From NCBI GenBank assembly GCA_001802645.1, contig MGZJ01000021.1:3754-52618 (forward strand): DNA of 48,865 nucleotides, read 5' to 3'. A program made the position numbers and the translations under genes. Every line of letters starts with the position of its first letter. Within the stretch, counting starts at the first letter, position 1. This stretch comes from Geobacteraceae bacterium GWC2_53_11 (GTDB lineage: Bacteria > Desulfobacterota > Desulfuromonadia > Geobacterales > Pseudopelobacteraceae). Below, in pieces: positions 24,300 through 31,916 of the stretch. The notes under the pieces were generated by a model that was given only the letters and a program-made list of their open reading frames with translations, was not told the origin of the DNA and did no database searches.

Positions 24300-24602
24300 A
24301 TGACGTCCGAAAACCAAGAAAAGTCAAAGGATGAAAACGACGATGAAAAGGCCAAAGATTCTTTAGAAACCGAAATCAACGGGGCATATCAGAAACGGGA
24401 TGAGCTGTGGAGCCGGAATTGGTGCCCTTTTTGTGGGAGAACAGACTGTAAAAGCAAACTACACTTTTTGAAACTTTACACGTTACCAATGTCATCTCTT
24501 CCACCGAAGTATGCATTTCTTATGAGAGTGGTGCCCTTCGGCATCCTGTTGTTGCTCATAATAGGCGGGAAAATTCTGTATCTCATGTTCACGAAAAACT
24601 GA
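24300..24602 (+). CDS. small protein with CPFCGRTDC motif and C-terminal membrane anchor
   Basis: Unrecognised 100-residue protein. The first 35 residues are highly charged (Lys/Glu/Asp). A zinc-binding-like CPFCGRTDC lies at about 42-50, and a single hydrophobic segment (about 75-95) ends the protein, suggesting a tail anchor with the rest in the cytoplasm. The RBS is weak. Its stop codon is followed 15 bp later by the attC-like site at 24618. No function can be assigned. Confidence 0.6.
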   Translation: MTSENQEKSKDENDDEKAKDSLETEINGAYQKRDELWSRNWCPFCGRTDCKSKLHFLKLYTLPMSSLPPKYAFLMRVVPFGILLLLIIGGKILYLMFTKN

Positions 24603-24617
24603 GGCAAGGAACACAAT

Positions 24618-24689
24618 GCCCAACCACGTCGTTAGACGCCGCCCGCCCGAAAAGACCGGGCCTGCGGGTCAACGCCGACCCCGTTGGCC
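24618..24689 (+). other. attC-like recombination site 2
   Basis: Left box GCCCAAC (24618-24624), right box GTTGGCC (24683-24689). Between them CGTT-A-GAC-G-CCGC...CCCG on the left pairs with CCCG...GCGG-GTC-AACG on the right, leaving A24634 and G24638 as single unpaired bases on the left arm only. Unpaired bases on one arm are the hallmark by which integrases recognise the folded bottom strand. 72 bp, a normal attC size. Confidence 0.65.
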
Positions 24690-24715
24690 CAGAAACATAA
24701 CTCATATCCACAGCG

Positions 24716-25522
24716 ATGATATTCGGGACTTTAATGAAAAAGAAAAACATACAAAATAGACTGGTTGCGTTTATAGATATTTTAGGATTCTCACAAAGGG
24801 TGAAGAATATATCAACAACGAAAGACTTAAAGGACTTATATAACGATGTAGATCACGTCCAGAGAGAATTTGAAGTAGTTGTTAAGGACAAATCTGAAAA
24901 AGAGTATAGAAAAATGGCCGGCAAAGATGTCCTTGCCTTTTCTGATTGTCTAGTAATAAGCCTAGGTGCCGAAACGAAGTGGACCGACTCTGAAGGTTCA
25001 TTTGAAACATTTTTAGTTGAGTTTGAACAAATAGGTCTCGCGCAGATGCACTGCATTCAGAAAGGTATTTTCATAAGAGGAGGGATTGATATTGGTTGGT
25101 GGTATCACGACAGCCATAAGGTAATTAGCAGTGCTCTAGCAACGTCCTATGAACTTGAGGGGAAAGCTGATGTTCCGGTTATTGCACTGTGTAAAAAAAT
25201 TCATGATTATCTTAATGGACACCCCAATAAGGAAGCCTACAAGCACGACTTTGACCCACTAGAACTTCTTAGAAAGTACCACGACAAAAATATGGAATTC
25301 TGGTTCATCGACTATCTATCTATCTGCTTGAGGGCGCAGGATTTTTATGAAGATAGAGAATTTGTCTTTGAAGTGCATAAAAAACAGATTGAAAAGGCAT
25401 ATAGCAAAGCTAATACAACTAAAATAAAAAAGAAATACCGATGGCTATCAAAATATCATAACGAGATCCTTGCAGAACATGGGTCTGGATTCGCTAAACA
25501 CAAAATAGTATTAAAATCATAG
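24716..25522 (+). CDS. class III nucleotidyl cyclase-like protein (1)
   Basis: A 268-residue protein (alternative ATG at 24734). Its layout resembles a diverged class III adenylyl/guanylyl cyclase fold: VAFIDILGFS near 17-26 with Asp21 as first metal ligand, AFSDCLVIS near 74-82 with Asp77 as second, RGGIDIG at 121-127, and a following SSALATSYELE block corresponding to the G-x4-A-x2-LE segment. It shares this order with the gene at 26376 but little else. The C-terminal 80 residues are basic and helical. Cyclase-like proteins of this general type occur in anti-phage systems, but activity and product here are unknown. It begins 26 bp after the right box of the preceding attC-like site. Confidence 0.6.
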   Translation: MIFGTLMKKKNIQNRLVAFIDILGFSQRVKNISTTKDLKDLYNDVDHVQREFEVVVKDKSEKEYRKMAGKDVLAFSDCLVISLGAETKWTDSEGSFETFLVEFEQIGLAQMHCIQKGIFIRGGIDIGWWYHDSHKVISSALATSYELEGKADVPVIALCKKIHDYLNGHPNKEAYKHDFDPLELLRKYHDKNMEFWFIDYLSICLRAQDFYEDREFVFEVHKKQIEKAYSKANTTKIKKKYRWLSKYHNEILAEHGSGFAKHKIVLKS

Positions 25523-25533
25523 GTACAAAGGGA

Positions 25534-25574
25534 TGCCGGCCAAGAAACTGCCGGTCAGGCTCCTGGCGTTGGCA
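25534..25574 (+). other. degenerate attC-like site 3
   Basis: TGCCGGC (25534-25540) pairs with GCCGGTCA (25550-25557) with one unpaired A on the right arm, and GTTGGCA (25568-25574) takes the place of the core box. No left RYYYAAC box is evident. Position between two cassette genes supports the call more than its sequence does. Confidence 0.4.
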
Positions 25575-25591
25575 AAGATGAGGAAGACAGA

Positions 25592-26206
25592 ATGGACCCA
25601 CTTACGATATTAGGATTAATCCTCGGGATTCTGGGCATTGCCATAAGTATCGGCATAGCCTTCTGGCAAAATTCACGAGCAAAGAATGCGGAGGCAGAGC
25701 TGAACGGTATTCTATGTAGCTTGCCATCGCAGGTCCTTGACAACATGACAAGGCTTTTACAAAACAACCAATCTGAAACGTCAGGGTTATACGGAATGAT
25801 GAACTCCGAAAAAGTGCTCCATTCCAAATATGTTGATTTAGATGGAGATGAACAAGAAGAACTCATAGTTCAATATCCTTACGGTGCTCATGGCTCAGCA
25901 ATGCAGGTCTTCGGACTCCGAAATCGGGAGTTCAAATTCATTGCTGAACTCTTAACGAATACACCCTCTGGATTTATTGCTGAAGATATCGATAACGATG
26001 GCAGAATTGAGATTGTCGCCCACGAAACCTCAGAAGACTTTCCATTCGTACTGGGTCTGCGAGATGAGGTCTGGTACAGACTTGAGAGCAATCGATTTGT
26101 CGAGATCAAACGAACAAAACTGTATGAGCCGCATGATGTAGACCTAGCTTATGCTGATATAGATAAGCAAACCGAAGCGCTCTCAAAAAAAGGCCAAGCT
26201 GTTTAA
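25592..26206 (+). CDS. membrane-anchored protein with Ca-binding-like DxDxDG loops
   Basis: Unrecognised 204-residue protein with an N-terminal membrane segment (about 5-24) and two FG-GAP/VCBS-like loops, DLDGDEQEELIV near 82-93 and DIDNDGRIEIVA near 131-142, which resemble calcium-binding loops of beta-propeller repeats. With only two loops it is too short for a propeller. The ATG follows GAGGA with 7-bp spacing and lies 18 bp after the GTTGGCA core box, as expected for a cassette gene. Confidence 0.65.
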   Translation: MDPLTILGLILGILGIAISIGIAFWQNSRAKNAEAELNGILCSLPSQVLDNMTRLLQNNQSETSGLYGMMNSEKVLHSKYVDLDGDEQEELIVQYPYGAHGSAMQVFGLRNREFKFIAELLTNTPSGFIAEDIDNDGRIEIVAHETSEDFPFVLGLRDEVWYRLESNRFVEIKRTKLYEPHDVDLAYADIDKQTEALSKKGQAV

Positions 26207-26221
26207 GTTTCCGAATCGAGG

Positions 26222-26287
26222 CCAACTGGGAATGCCAACCATCGGCTTGTGCGGTGAAGCCCACACACACTCAGCCCAGTTGAACAG
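26222..26287 (+). other. attC-like site 4
   Basis: Left GGCCAACTGGG (26222-26232) and right CCCAGTTGAAC (26277-26287) pair over CAACTGGG/CCCAGTTG; the right core GTTGAAC fits GTTRRRY. A second box-like GTTAGCC is at 26321-26327. The inner stem is weak. 66 bp overall. Confidence 0.5.
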
Positions 26288-26375
26288 GGAATTTGGGGTC
26301 AGATCAATTTTGGGGTTCGTTAGCCATAAACCTGTCCAGGTTTTCCCAACTTTAAAAGTTATTGGAGGAATGACA

Positions 26376-27233
26376 ATGTATGTCGCATTTGTAGATTTAT
26401 TAGGATTCTCTTCTGCGGTGGAAAGTTTATCTGAAGCTGATGATGTTTCATTCGCCGATTTGGTTTCCGAAACGACGTCGTTGGGTTCAAAAACACCCTA
26501 TTCGTACCATTTATCCAGTAGTTCTGTTCGCAACCTTTACGACATGTACACAGAATTCCAGCGCGAATGTGAAAAGGCTGCTTGGGTTCTATCAGAATAT
26601 CATTCCCATGTCCGATTTTCACAAAAAATGTCAGCTCCAGACGCACAAGGAGATAACTTCTCCTACAAAGCTGTGGTTTTCTCGGATTCAATTTTTCTAG
26701 CGGCATCTTCACTCGAACCTGTCATCGACGCTGCTGGAGAACTAATCGCAAACCTTCTTTTAAAGAAAATTCCTAGTCGCGGTTCGATCGCCAAAGGGAG
26801 TTTTCGTACTTTCGAATGGAACTTAAAAACAGGGCAAGGGGCCTCATTTACAGCATGTGCACCGTTCCTTGGGTCAGGTGTGATACGAGCGTATCATACC
26901 GAATCGAAAGGTCCACGAGGGATTCGGCTTCTAATTAATAAGTCCTGCTGGCAAGATGTCCAAGCGCTAGACAGTTGGGCACTATTAAGCCTTTCTCCTG
27001 ATGAGATGTCAGAACACTGGGGTCATGAAGTAAATCTAGATTTATACGGACTGTCAGGAAATGCAAACATAACCCTTCTTCAGATGATGGCAGAAGAGCT
27101 TAGCAATCTGGTTCCTGACAACATAAAAGCTCGCCATTATGACCCTACCCTTTCTGCGTATTCTCGCATGGCCGCTGTCGATAGAGATCAACCGCGTCAA
27201 TTTACTCGATCTGATTGGCGTGATGAATTTTAA
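26376..27233 (+). CDS. class III nucleotidyl cyclase-like protein (2)
   Basis: A 285-residue protein from the ATG at 26376, chosen because GGAGG (26364-26368) lies 7 bp before it; the frame is open from 26232 but that extension would run through the attC-like site. YVAFVDLLGFS (Asp7), VVFSDSIFLAA (Asp104) and RGSIAKG (135-141), followed by FLGSGVIRAYHTES, repeat the order seen in the gene at 24716, consistent with a diverged class III cyclase-like fold with both metal Asp residues. No transmembrane segment. Partner effector unknown. The array thus carries two such proteins in separate cassettes. Confidence 0.58.
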   Translation: MYVAFVDLLGFSSAVESLSEADDVSFADLVSETTSLGSKTPYSYHLSSSSVRNLYDMYTEFQRECEKAAWVLSEYHSHVRFSQKMSAPDAQGDNFSYKAVVFSDSIFLAASSLEPVIDAAGELIANLLLKKIPSRGSIAKGSFRTFEWNLKTGQGASFTACAPFLGSGVIRAYHTESKGPRGIRLLINKSCWQDVQALDSWALLSLSPDEMSEHWGHEVNLDLYGLSGNANITLLQMMAEELSNLVPDNIKARHYDPTLSAYSRMAAVDRDQPRQFTRSDWRDEF

Positions 27234-27247
27234 GGAAAAGGAGGTGG

Positions 27248-27287
27248 CAGGTCTCCACCCGGGACAAATTTCATAGTTGGAGACCTG
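27248..27287. repeat. perfect 10-bp inverted repeat after the cyclase-like gene
   Basis: CAGGTCTCCA (27248-27257) and TGGAGACCTG (27278-27287). A second inverted pair, CTGACGCCT and AGGCGTCAG (about 27285 and 27361), overlaps it. There is no adjacent U-tract. It lies between the gene stop at 27233 and the intron end near 27403, in DNA where I see no gene. Confidence 0.6.
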
Positions 27288-27441
27288 ACGCCTATGTATT
27301 TTCACTATGGGAAGTAACAAGGAGAGGCTGTCAATTGGTCAACATTGAATACAAAGTGAAGGCGTCAGTCCTCGAAATTTGACATTTCGTAAAATGAGGT
27401 CCCAATCGGGTAGCCGGGGGTTTTTCTCCCCCAGCCCCCAC

Positions 27442-27473
27442 ACCACCCGGCATGCGGGTCCGCACCGGGCGGT
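27442..27473 (-). ncRNA. group II intron domain V
   Basis: On the - strand, arms ACCGCCCGG and CCGGGTGGT pair over nine positions with one G-U, followed by a TGCG-GACC-CGCA tip separated by a short bulge. Size (about 32 nt) and shape fit the catalytic domain V of bacterial group II introns. Confidence 0.8.
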
Positions 27474-27482
27474 TCGATAGAA

Positions 27483-28823
27483 TTACCGGGCCGTAGCCGG
27501 GTAATGGATCTTCACCCACAGGTCTTTGACAGATAGTAACCCTTGATCCTTCAGACATTTGTTGGTCAGACCGGTATGGGCGGCGAGTCGTCTTGACATC
27601 GCCCACGGGCCGCTTCTATTCAGGCCCGCTCGGATGGCGGTGCCAAGTTGTGTACCAAGCCTGAGAAGGTTCTTGATCTTGGTACGGCACCAGCGCCACT
27701 GTTTCCAGTAGCACAACCGTATTCTGCGCCGTATCCAGCCGTCTATCTCCGGGATTTCACGGTAATATTCCGAGATGCCGAAGTACCCCATCCAGCCACG
27801 GAGATATTGGGCCAGTTTGAACAACCGGTACTTCATGGAGACCCGCCAGCTTCTTCCGGTGTACTGCTTGACGCGGCGTCGGAATTCCCGGTATGCCTTG
27901 TCAGACCAGATGATGCGGGTTCCGCTGAAGATGAAACCGAGGAAATCAATGCGGGATGTTCTTGCTACCGCACTCTTGGTTTCATTGACCGTAAGCTTGA
28001 GTTTGTTCGTCAGAAAGGTTTTCATGCCTTCCATCACCCGATCACCGGCACGCTGGCTTTTGACCAGTATGACGAAGTCGTCAGCGTAGCGGACGAATTT
28101 GTGACCGCGTGTCTCAAGCTCTTTGTCTAGTGTGTCGAGCAGAATGTTGGCGAGGAGCGGCGAGAGCGGCCCACCTTGAGGAACACCCAGACGGGTCTTT
28201 TCCAGACGCCCGTTCACCTTCACCCCGGCTCGCAGGTACTTGCCGATCAAAGCTAACACCCGCTTGTCGTGAACTTTCCTACTCACCAGATGCATGAGTA
28301 GATCATGGTTGACCGTGTCGAAGAATTTGGCAAGGTCGATGTCCACGGCAATACGGTAGCCCTGCCGGATGTACTCCCGTACCTGACGGACAGCGTCTTT
28401 CGCTGACCGGCGGGGACGGAAACCGAAGCTTGATTCCGAGAAGTCCGGATCGAAGATCGGCGTCAACACTTGGGCAATGGACTGTTGGATCAGCCGGTCA
28501 AGTACGGTGGGTATCCCCAGCGGGCGGGTTCCGCCCGTTGCTTTGGGTATCTCCACCCGTTTAACCGGCAAGGGTTTGTAACTGCCTGTCGTCAGCGATT
28601 CGCGGATGGTTTTCCAGTGAGAGCGGGTATGGTCGGGGAATTGTTCGATGGTGATGCCATCGACGCCGGGTGCGCCTTTGTTAGCCCGTACCCGTTTCCA
28701 CGCTTGCTCCATGTTCGCACTGGAGAGTATCCGCTCCAGCAGGTGTTGCTCCGGGGTTGGCTGGTCAATGACGCGCTCCATGGGCATTCCCCCGGTCGGG
28801 TTCTCTATGTCATGAAAGCTCAT
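27483..28823 (-). CDS. ltrA: group II intron reverse transcriptase/maturase
   Basis: Intron-encoded protein of 446 residues from the ATG at 28823, which follows GGGGAGGAG; the frame is open to 28916 but that part lies in structured intron RNA. Reverse-transcriptase blocks are complete: GVDG near 53-56, RPLGIPTVLDR at 100-110, VDIDLAKFFDTVNHD at 160-174, GVPQGGPLSPLLANI at 213-227 and the catalytic YADD at 246-249. A maturase (X) domain with GWMGYFGISEYY and RRIRLCYWKQWR follows. No HNH endonuclease domain is present, as in class C introns. It is intact and may be active. Confidence 0.94.
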   Translation of the reverse strand: MSFHDIENPTGGMPMERVIDQPTPEQHLLERILSSANMEQAWKRVRANKGAPGVDGITIEQFPDHTRSHWKTIRESLTTGSYKPLPVKRVEIPKATGGTRPLGIPTVLDRLIQQSIAQVLTPIFDPDFSESSFGFRPRRSAKDAVRQVREYIRQGYRIAVDIDLAKFFDTVNHDLLMHLVSRKVHDKRVLALIGKYLRAGVKVNGRLEKTRLGVPQGGPLSPLLANILLDTLDKELETRGHKFVRYADDFVILVKSQRAGDRVMEGMKTFLTNKLKLTVNETKSAVARTSRIDFLGFIFSGTRIIWSDKAYREFRRRVKQYTGRSWRVSMKYRLFKLAQYLRGWMGYFGISEYYREIPEIDGWIRRRIRLCYWKQWRWCRTKIKNLLRLGTQLGTAIRAGLNRSGPWAMSRRLAAHTGLTNKCLKDQGLLSVKDLWVKIHYPATAR

Positions 28824-29306
28824 TGGGGCTCCTCCCCTGTTCTTCGTTCGGCCCTTCGGCGGGGTAAGGCTTCCCGGCTCTCTGTGCCGGGCTTGTTTCC
28901 AGCCGTCCAATCGCAAGGGGACGGCGTCCGACGCCTACTATGGCTTTTGCTGACTTCTGCTCCATCACGGCTACCTTTACGGTGCCGCGCTTTTCTTGCG
29001 AAACGCAAAGTGGAGCAGATCTCCCCGGATAAGAACGTGAACTGTCGCTACACAACCGCAGCATTTACCATTTCTCCTGAATCCGTGGACTTCGTCATGT
29101 TGTGCTGACTTGTCCGGATGATGGCCTTGTATGCTGTTTCTGTTCGTCGGCTCATAGCTTTGCGCTCGGGCTTCCTCCAGACCTCTCCTCGCGGAGACGC
29201 CCTTGCCTTCGGCTAGTACTTGTTTTACCCTGTCTTCGCGACAGTGACTGGATTCTCGTACAGGGGACTTGCACCCCATAAGTTCACGCCCATGACGGGC
29301 GTACAC
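28824..29306 (-). other. non-coding 5' part of the group II intron
   Basis: These 483 bases correspond to ribozyme domains I to IV before the maturase start. They contain the conserved 5' region and many short complementary arms. Reading frames on the + strand here (and one - strand frame across 28977-29615) have no recognisable protein content and are by-products of structured RNA. Confidence 0.75.
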
Positions 29307-29364
29307 TCTCGTGTGGACGCGGACGGCAAAAACCCGCCGCCGGTCACACTCATACACGTTGAAC
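29307..29364 (+). other. attC-like site 5, split by the intron
   Basis: Right core GTTGAAC (29358-29364) fits GTTRRRY. The stem GTGTG-G-AC-G-CGG-A-CGGC pairs with GCCG-CCG-GT-CACAC, leaving three single unpaired bases on the left arm. The expected left box would be the AATCC/TCCCAA-like sequence on the other side of the intron (about 27396-27402). The TPR gene starts 9 bp after the core. Confidence 0.6.
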
Positions 29365-29372
29365 GAGGAATA

Positions 29373-30128
29373 ATGAAAGACGGATTTTTCAAAAAAGAAG
29401 CGAAAATAATGTTGTGGCTTTACGTGATGATTCCAGTAATCGGAATTGTTGCTGCCGTTGTCATTCCGTATTTGGCAAGGCATAGCGAGAGCCCCCTGTC
29501 GTTCGAAGAGCTTATGAATCGGGGTGAGCAGTACACGGCTAAAGGGGACATTAAGAAAGCTATCGAAACATACAAAAAGGCAGTAGTACAAAAGTCTGAC
29601 GATTCGAGAGCACATGAAGCATTAGGTAATGCATATTACGAAATGATGGGAATCACAATTCGCCGATCAGCGGCCAATTCCGAGGAATGGGAGCAGATAA
29701 AAAAGCAAGGCCAAGAATTAAGTGGGTTGGCAATTGAGGAATACACGAAGGTTCTGCAAAAGAATAAAGACAACTGGAAAGTACGCTATAGAGTCGCGAC
29801 AGAGCTTTTCAATCAAAAGAAATACAAAGAAGCTATTGAAGAATATCAGCAAACAATACAGTCAAAACCTGAATACGCAACTGCATACTCAATGCTCGCA
29901 AGTGCATATCTCGGAGTTGGTATGCATGTCCTTGCTTTGAAAAACATTGAGAAGGCTCACTCGCTTGACCACGACGATGAGTACTATTATTTCGACCTCG
30001 GCAAAGCCTACTATTTCATAAAGGACAATGACAAAGGGTTTGAAATGGAAGCAAGGCTAAAGGCCATGAAATCCAAGTACTACCAAGAGCTCTTGGACTA
30101 CAGATTTTCCAAAAAAAAAGAACCGTGA
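29373..30128 (+). CDS. membrane-anchored TPR-repeat protein
   Basis: A 251-residue protein from the ATG at 29373 behind GAGGA. One membrane segment near 14-36 is followed by tetratricopeptide-like repeats, e.g. GDIKKAIETYKKAVVQKSDDSRAH-type sequence near 62-85 and KYKEAIEEYQQTIQSKPEYATAY near 155-177. Such proteins usually act as scaffolds. The start codon lies directly after the attC-like core box, and the stop is followed 8 bp later by the next attC-like site, so this is a textbook one-gene cassette. Specific function unknown. The longer frame from 29220 would run back through the intron. Confidence 0.8.
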   Translation: MKDGFFKKEAKIMLWLYVMIPVIGIVAAVVIPYLARHSESPLSFEELMNRGEQYTAKGDIKKAIETYKKAVVQKSDDSRAHEALGNAYYEMMGITIRRSAANSEEWEQIKKQGQELSGLAIEEYTKVLQKNKDNWKVRYRVATELFNQKKYKEAIEEYQQTIQSKPEYATAYSMLASAYLGVGMHVLALKNIEKAHSLDHDDEYYYFDLGKAYYFIKDNDKGFEMEARLKAMKSKYYQELLDYRFSKKKEP

Positions 30129-30135
30129 CAGCGAT

Positions 30136-30194
30136 GTCCAACAAGACAGAAGCAGCGGCCAAAAAACCGCCGCTGTTCTGCCAAGCCGTTGACC
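30136..30194 (+). other. attC-like recombination site 6
   Basis: 59 bp, the classical attC length. Left box GTCCAAC (30136-30142), right box GTTGACC (30188-30194). Left arm CAGAA-G-CAGCGGC pairs with GCCGCTGTTCTG on the right with G30152 as the only unpaired base, and the loop is A-rich. The best-formed site of the array. Confidence 0.75.
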
Positions 30195-30219
30195 GGAATA
30201 AAGAAAGATCAGGATTGAA

Positions 30220-31545
30220 ATGGGCGAGCTAACGAAGAAACAACATCGTATTTTAGATTTTGCCCTTGATCAGTTATTCAATACAAAATCTATTATTGCA
30301 CCGGCATCAATAAAAGACTTTTCAACCCAAAATGTTCTTTCACGAATACTCAGACTGGAGGATAAACGGACTATCCTCCTCACGGATAGTGGTCTTAGCC
30401 AACTAAGCAGAATTGTTACAACAATCGATGAAGCTAATGTTTTTGATGGTCTGGCTAACTACTCTGATATTTGGAGCGCCTGTCATTGCACTATTGAAAT
30501 GCTGTTTTCAAAGGGGATGAGACCAGACAACGGGTTAGAGTTACTAGAATTACTATGTAACAAGCTAGGGTCTGAGATAGACAATCACACTTACGCAGTC
30601 CCGTTATACGGCCTCAAAATGGAAGGAATTGATGCCATAACTATTGGAACGATGAAAATTGTTAGTTCACCTCAATCAGATCTTGAAACTTCTGGCGTAA
30701 AATACAACCATGTAAACCTTCCAAATATACTGAAATCAACGAGCGATTATCTTTGGCTTATAGGTTCCGAAAGAGGTACGCCGCGAGTCTCACAAGACAA
30801 GTTTAGTGAGCAAGCTTTACTGGCTGTTGGTCTGCTCGCAGTACATGCTGGTGCAATATATGATAGAGGAGCTTCAGTATTTCGGATAGGTGTAGTGCTG
30901 TCCCCGGAAGATGCCCATGGCAGAGCAGTATGGTTTTCATGGAAAGACAACAATCCGCAACTAACGGAGCATCACACCTTCATCAGGTCTCAGCCTTTTG
31001 TCGTTGATACTTTAGTGTCTAAAGAACTTAAATCAAACACCATCCTTACTCGCGGGTTTCAGATACTCAAGTTAAATGATAAAAACGAAATTGAGGACGC
31101 AATCACCAAAGCAATCTATTGGTACTCAGATGCACACCGTGATACCGCGCTCTCCATGAAATTCATTAAATTCTGGAGTTGCGTTGAGACGTTCTTCTCA
31201 ATGGACAAAAAAGACATTACCAGATCAGTATCAATTGGCCTGACTACCGTCTTGGTCTTCGGAGGCTACAAGTTCGTGGCAGAAGCAGAATATATCTCAT
31301 TCAAAAAACGAGTAGCCAAATTGTATGACCTCAGATCTCATGCGGTGCACAGAGCATCATACAAACATGTCACTGAGCGTGACGTTGCCGAACTCAGCCA
31401 ATGGGTTGCCTGGATGCTTATCAATATGATTTCTTTCGTCGAGCGTGGTTATACTCAGATCAAGAAAATAATGGCTATATCTGAGCAACTCGATAAGAAG
31501 TGCGTCGCTGAATCAAAAATGTCAGCAATGGGGCCATCCGTTTAA
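30220..31545 (+). CDS. Apea/HEPN-like protein with RX4H motif
   Basis: A 441-residue soluble protein. The C-terminal third resembles Apea-like HEPN domains: helix FIKFWSCVETFFS (about 315-327), SVSIGLTTVLVF, and YDLRSHAVHRAS, in which Arg372-x4-His377 matches the RX4-6H ribonuclease motif of HEPN toxins. The N-terminal two thirds have no recognised domain. HEPN proteins act in toxin-antitoxin and anti-phage systems, and the cassette setting (start 26 bp after a core box, attC-like site after the stop) fits a defence cargo, but RNase activity is inference. Confidence 0.62.
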   Translation: MGELTKKQHRILDFALDQLFNTKSIIAPASIKDFSTQNVLSRILRLEDKRTILLTDSGLSQLSRIVTTIDEANVFDGLANYSDIWSACHCTIEMLFSKGMRPDNGLELLELLCNKLGSEIDNHTYAVPLYGLKMEGIDAITIGTMKIVSSPQSDLETSGVKYNHVNLPNILKSTSDYLWLIGSERGTPRVSQDKFSEQALLAVGLLAVHAGAIYDRGASVFRIGVVLSPEDAHGRAVWFSWKDNNPQLTEHHTFIRSQPFVVDTLVSKELKSNTILTRGFQILKLNDKNEIEDAITKAIYWYSDAHRDTALSMKFIKFWSCVETFFSMDKKDITRSVSIGLTTVLVFGGYKFVAEAEYISFKKRVAKLYDLRSHAVHRASYKHVTERDVAELSQWVAWMLINMISFVERGYTQIKKIMAISEQLDKKCVAESKMSAMGPSV

Positions 31546-31569
31546 AATGGAATAATCTAAAAATGCGAT

Positions 31570-31608
31570 CCCCAACAAGGCCGGTGGACACCGACCGAGC
31601 CGTTAGAT
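31570..31608 (+). other. short attC-like site 7
   Basis: CCCCAAC (31570-31576), an inverted region GGC-CGGT / ACCG...GCC, and a right core GTTAGAT (31602-31608) fitting GTTRRRY exactly. At 39 bp it is shorter than known attC sites, so it may be partly deleted. Confidence 0.45.
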
Positions 31609-31617
31609 GAAAAATGA

Positions 31618-31656
31618 TTGACTTAAAACAACCATCGGCGTACGGTTAAACGTACG
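31618..31656 (+). promoter_or_regulatory. toxin-antitoxin promoter with twin CGTACG operator
   Basis: TTGACT (31618-31623), 17-bp gap, TACGGT (31641-31646). Two identical 6-bp palindromes CGTACG at 31639-31644 and 31651-31656 overlap and follow the -10 region. YefM/Phd antitoxins bind paired TGTACA-like hexamers, so this is a likely autoregulatory operator. Confidence 0.55.
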
Positions 31657-31673
31657 AAATGGAGGTTATTTAA

Positions 31674-31916
31674 ATGACAACGCTATCAGCAACAGAAGCA
31701 AGAAAATCCCTTTATAACCTTGTCGATGATGTTGCTTTATCACATGTCCCGATTCAGATTGTTGGCAAACGGCATTCAGCCGTTCTCATCTCAGAAGAAG
31801 ATTGGCGTGCAATTCAGGAAACATTGTATCTCACATCAATTTCTGGCATGCGAGAATCCATCAAGAGAGGTCTCAAAACCCCAGTATCCGAGTGCAGTGA
31901 GGAACTTGCATGGTAA
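31674..31916 (+). CDS. Phd/YefM-family antitoxin
   Basis: An 80-residue antitoxin. The N-terminal ATEARKSLYNLVDDV block and the following VPIQIVGKRHSAVLISEEDW block are the family's DNA-binding fold; the C-terminal part that would wrap the toxin is ESIKRGLKTPVSECSEELAW. GGAGG (31661-31665) precedes the ATG. It overlaps the toxin gene by 7 bp, the usual arrangement. Located in the last cassette of the array, where toxin-antitoxin modules are known to stabilise large arrays. Confidence 0.88.
   Translation: MTTLSATEARKSLYNLVDDVALSHVPIQIVGKRHSAVLISEEDWRAIQETLYLTSISGMRESIKRGLKTPVSECSEELAW

Larger units (their letters stand above)
27403..29306 (-). mobile_element. group II intron, probably class C
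   Basis: A ribozyme of about 1.9 kb on the - strand. The 5' end is placed at 29306, where the - strand begins GTGTACGCCCGTCATGGGCG, followed by the typical ACTTATGGGGTGCAAGTCCCC region. Domain V is a hairpin at 27442-27473 (- strand ACCGCCCGG, GACC loop, CCGGGTGGT). Domain VI follows and the intron ends near CTACCCGAT at about 27403. The open reading frame lies in domain IV. Just upstream of the 5' end (29307-29364) is an attC-like stem-loop, the target type of attC-associated class C introns. Exact borders need modelling. Confidence 0.82.

Noticed and set aside
26232-26375. N-terminal extension of the second cyclase-like gene
   Set aside because: It would translate the attC-like site; the GGAGG before 26376 marks the start.
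28977-29615. 212-codon - strand frame across the intron 5' end
   Set aside because: It covers ribozyme RNA and then runs antisense to the TPR gene; no protein family is recognisable.
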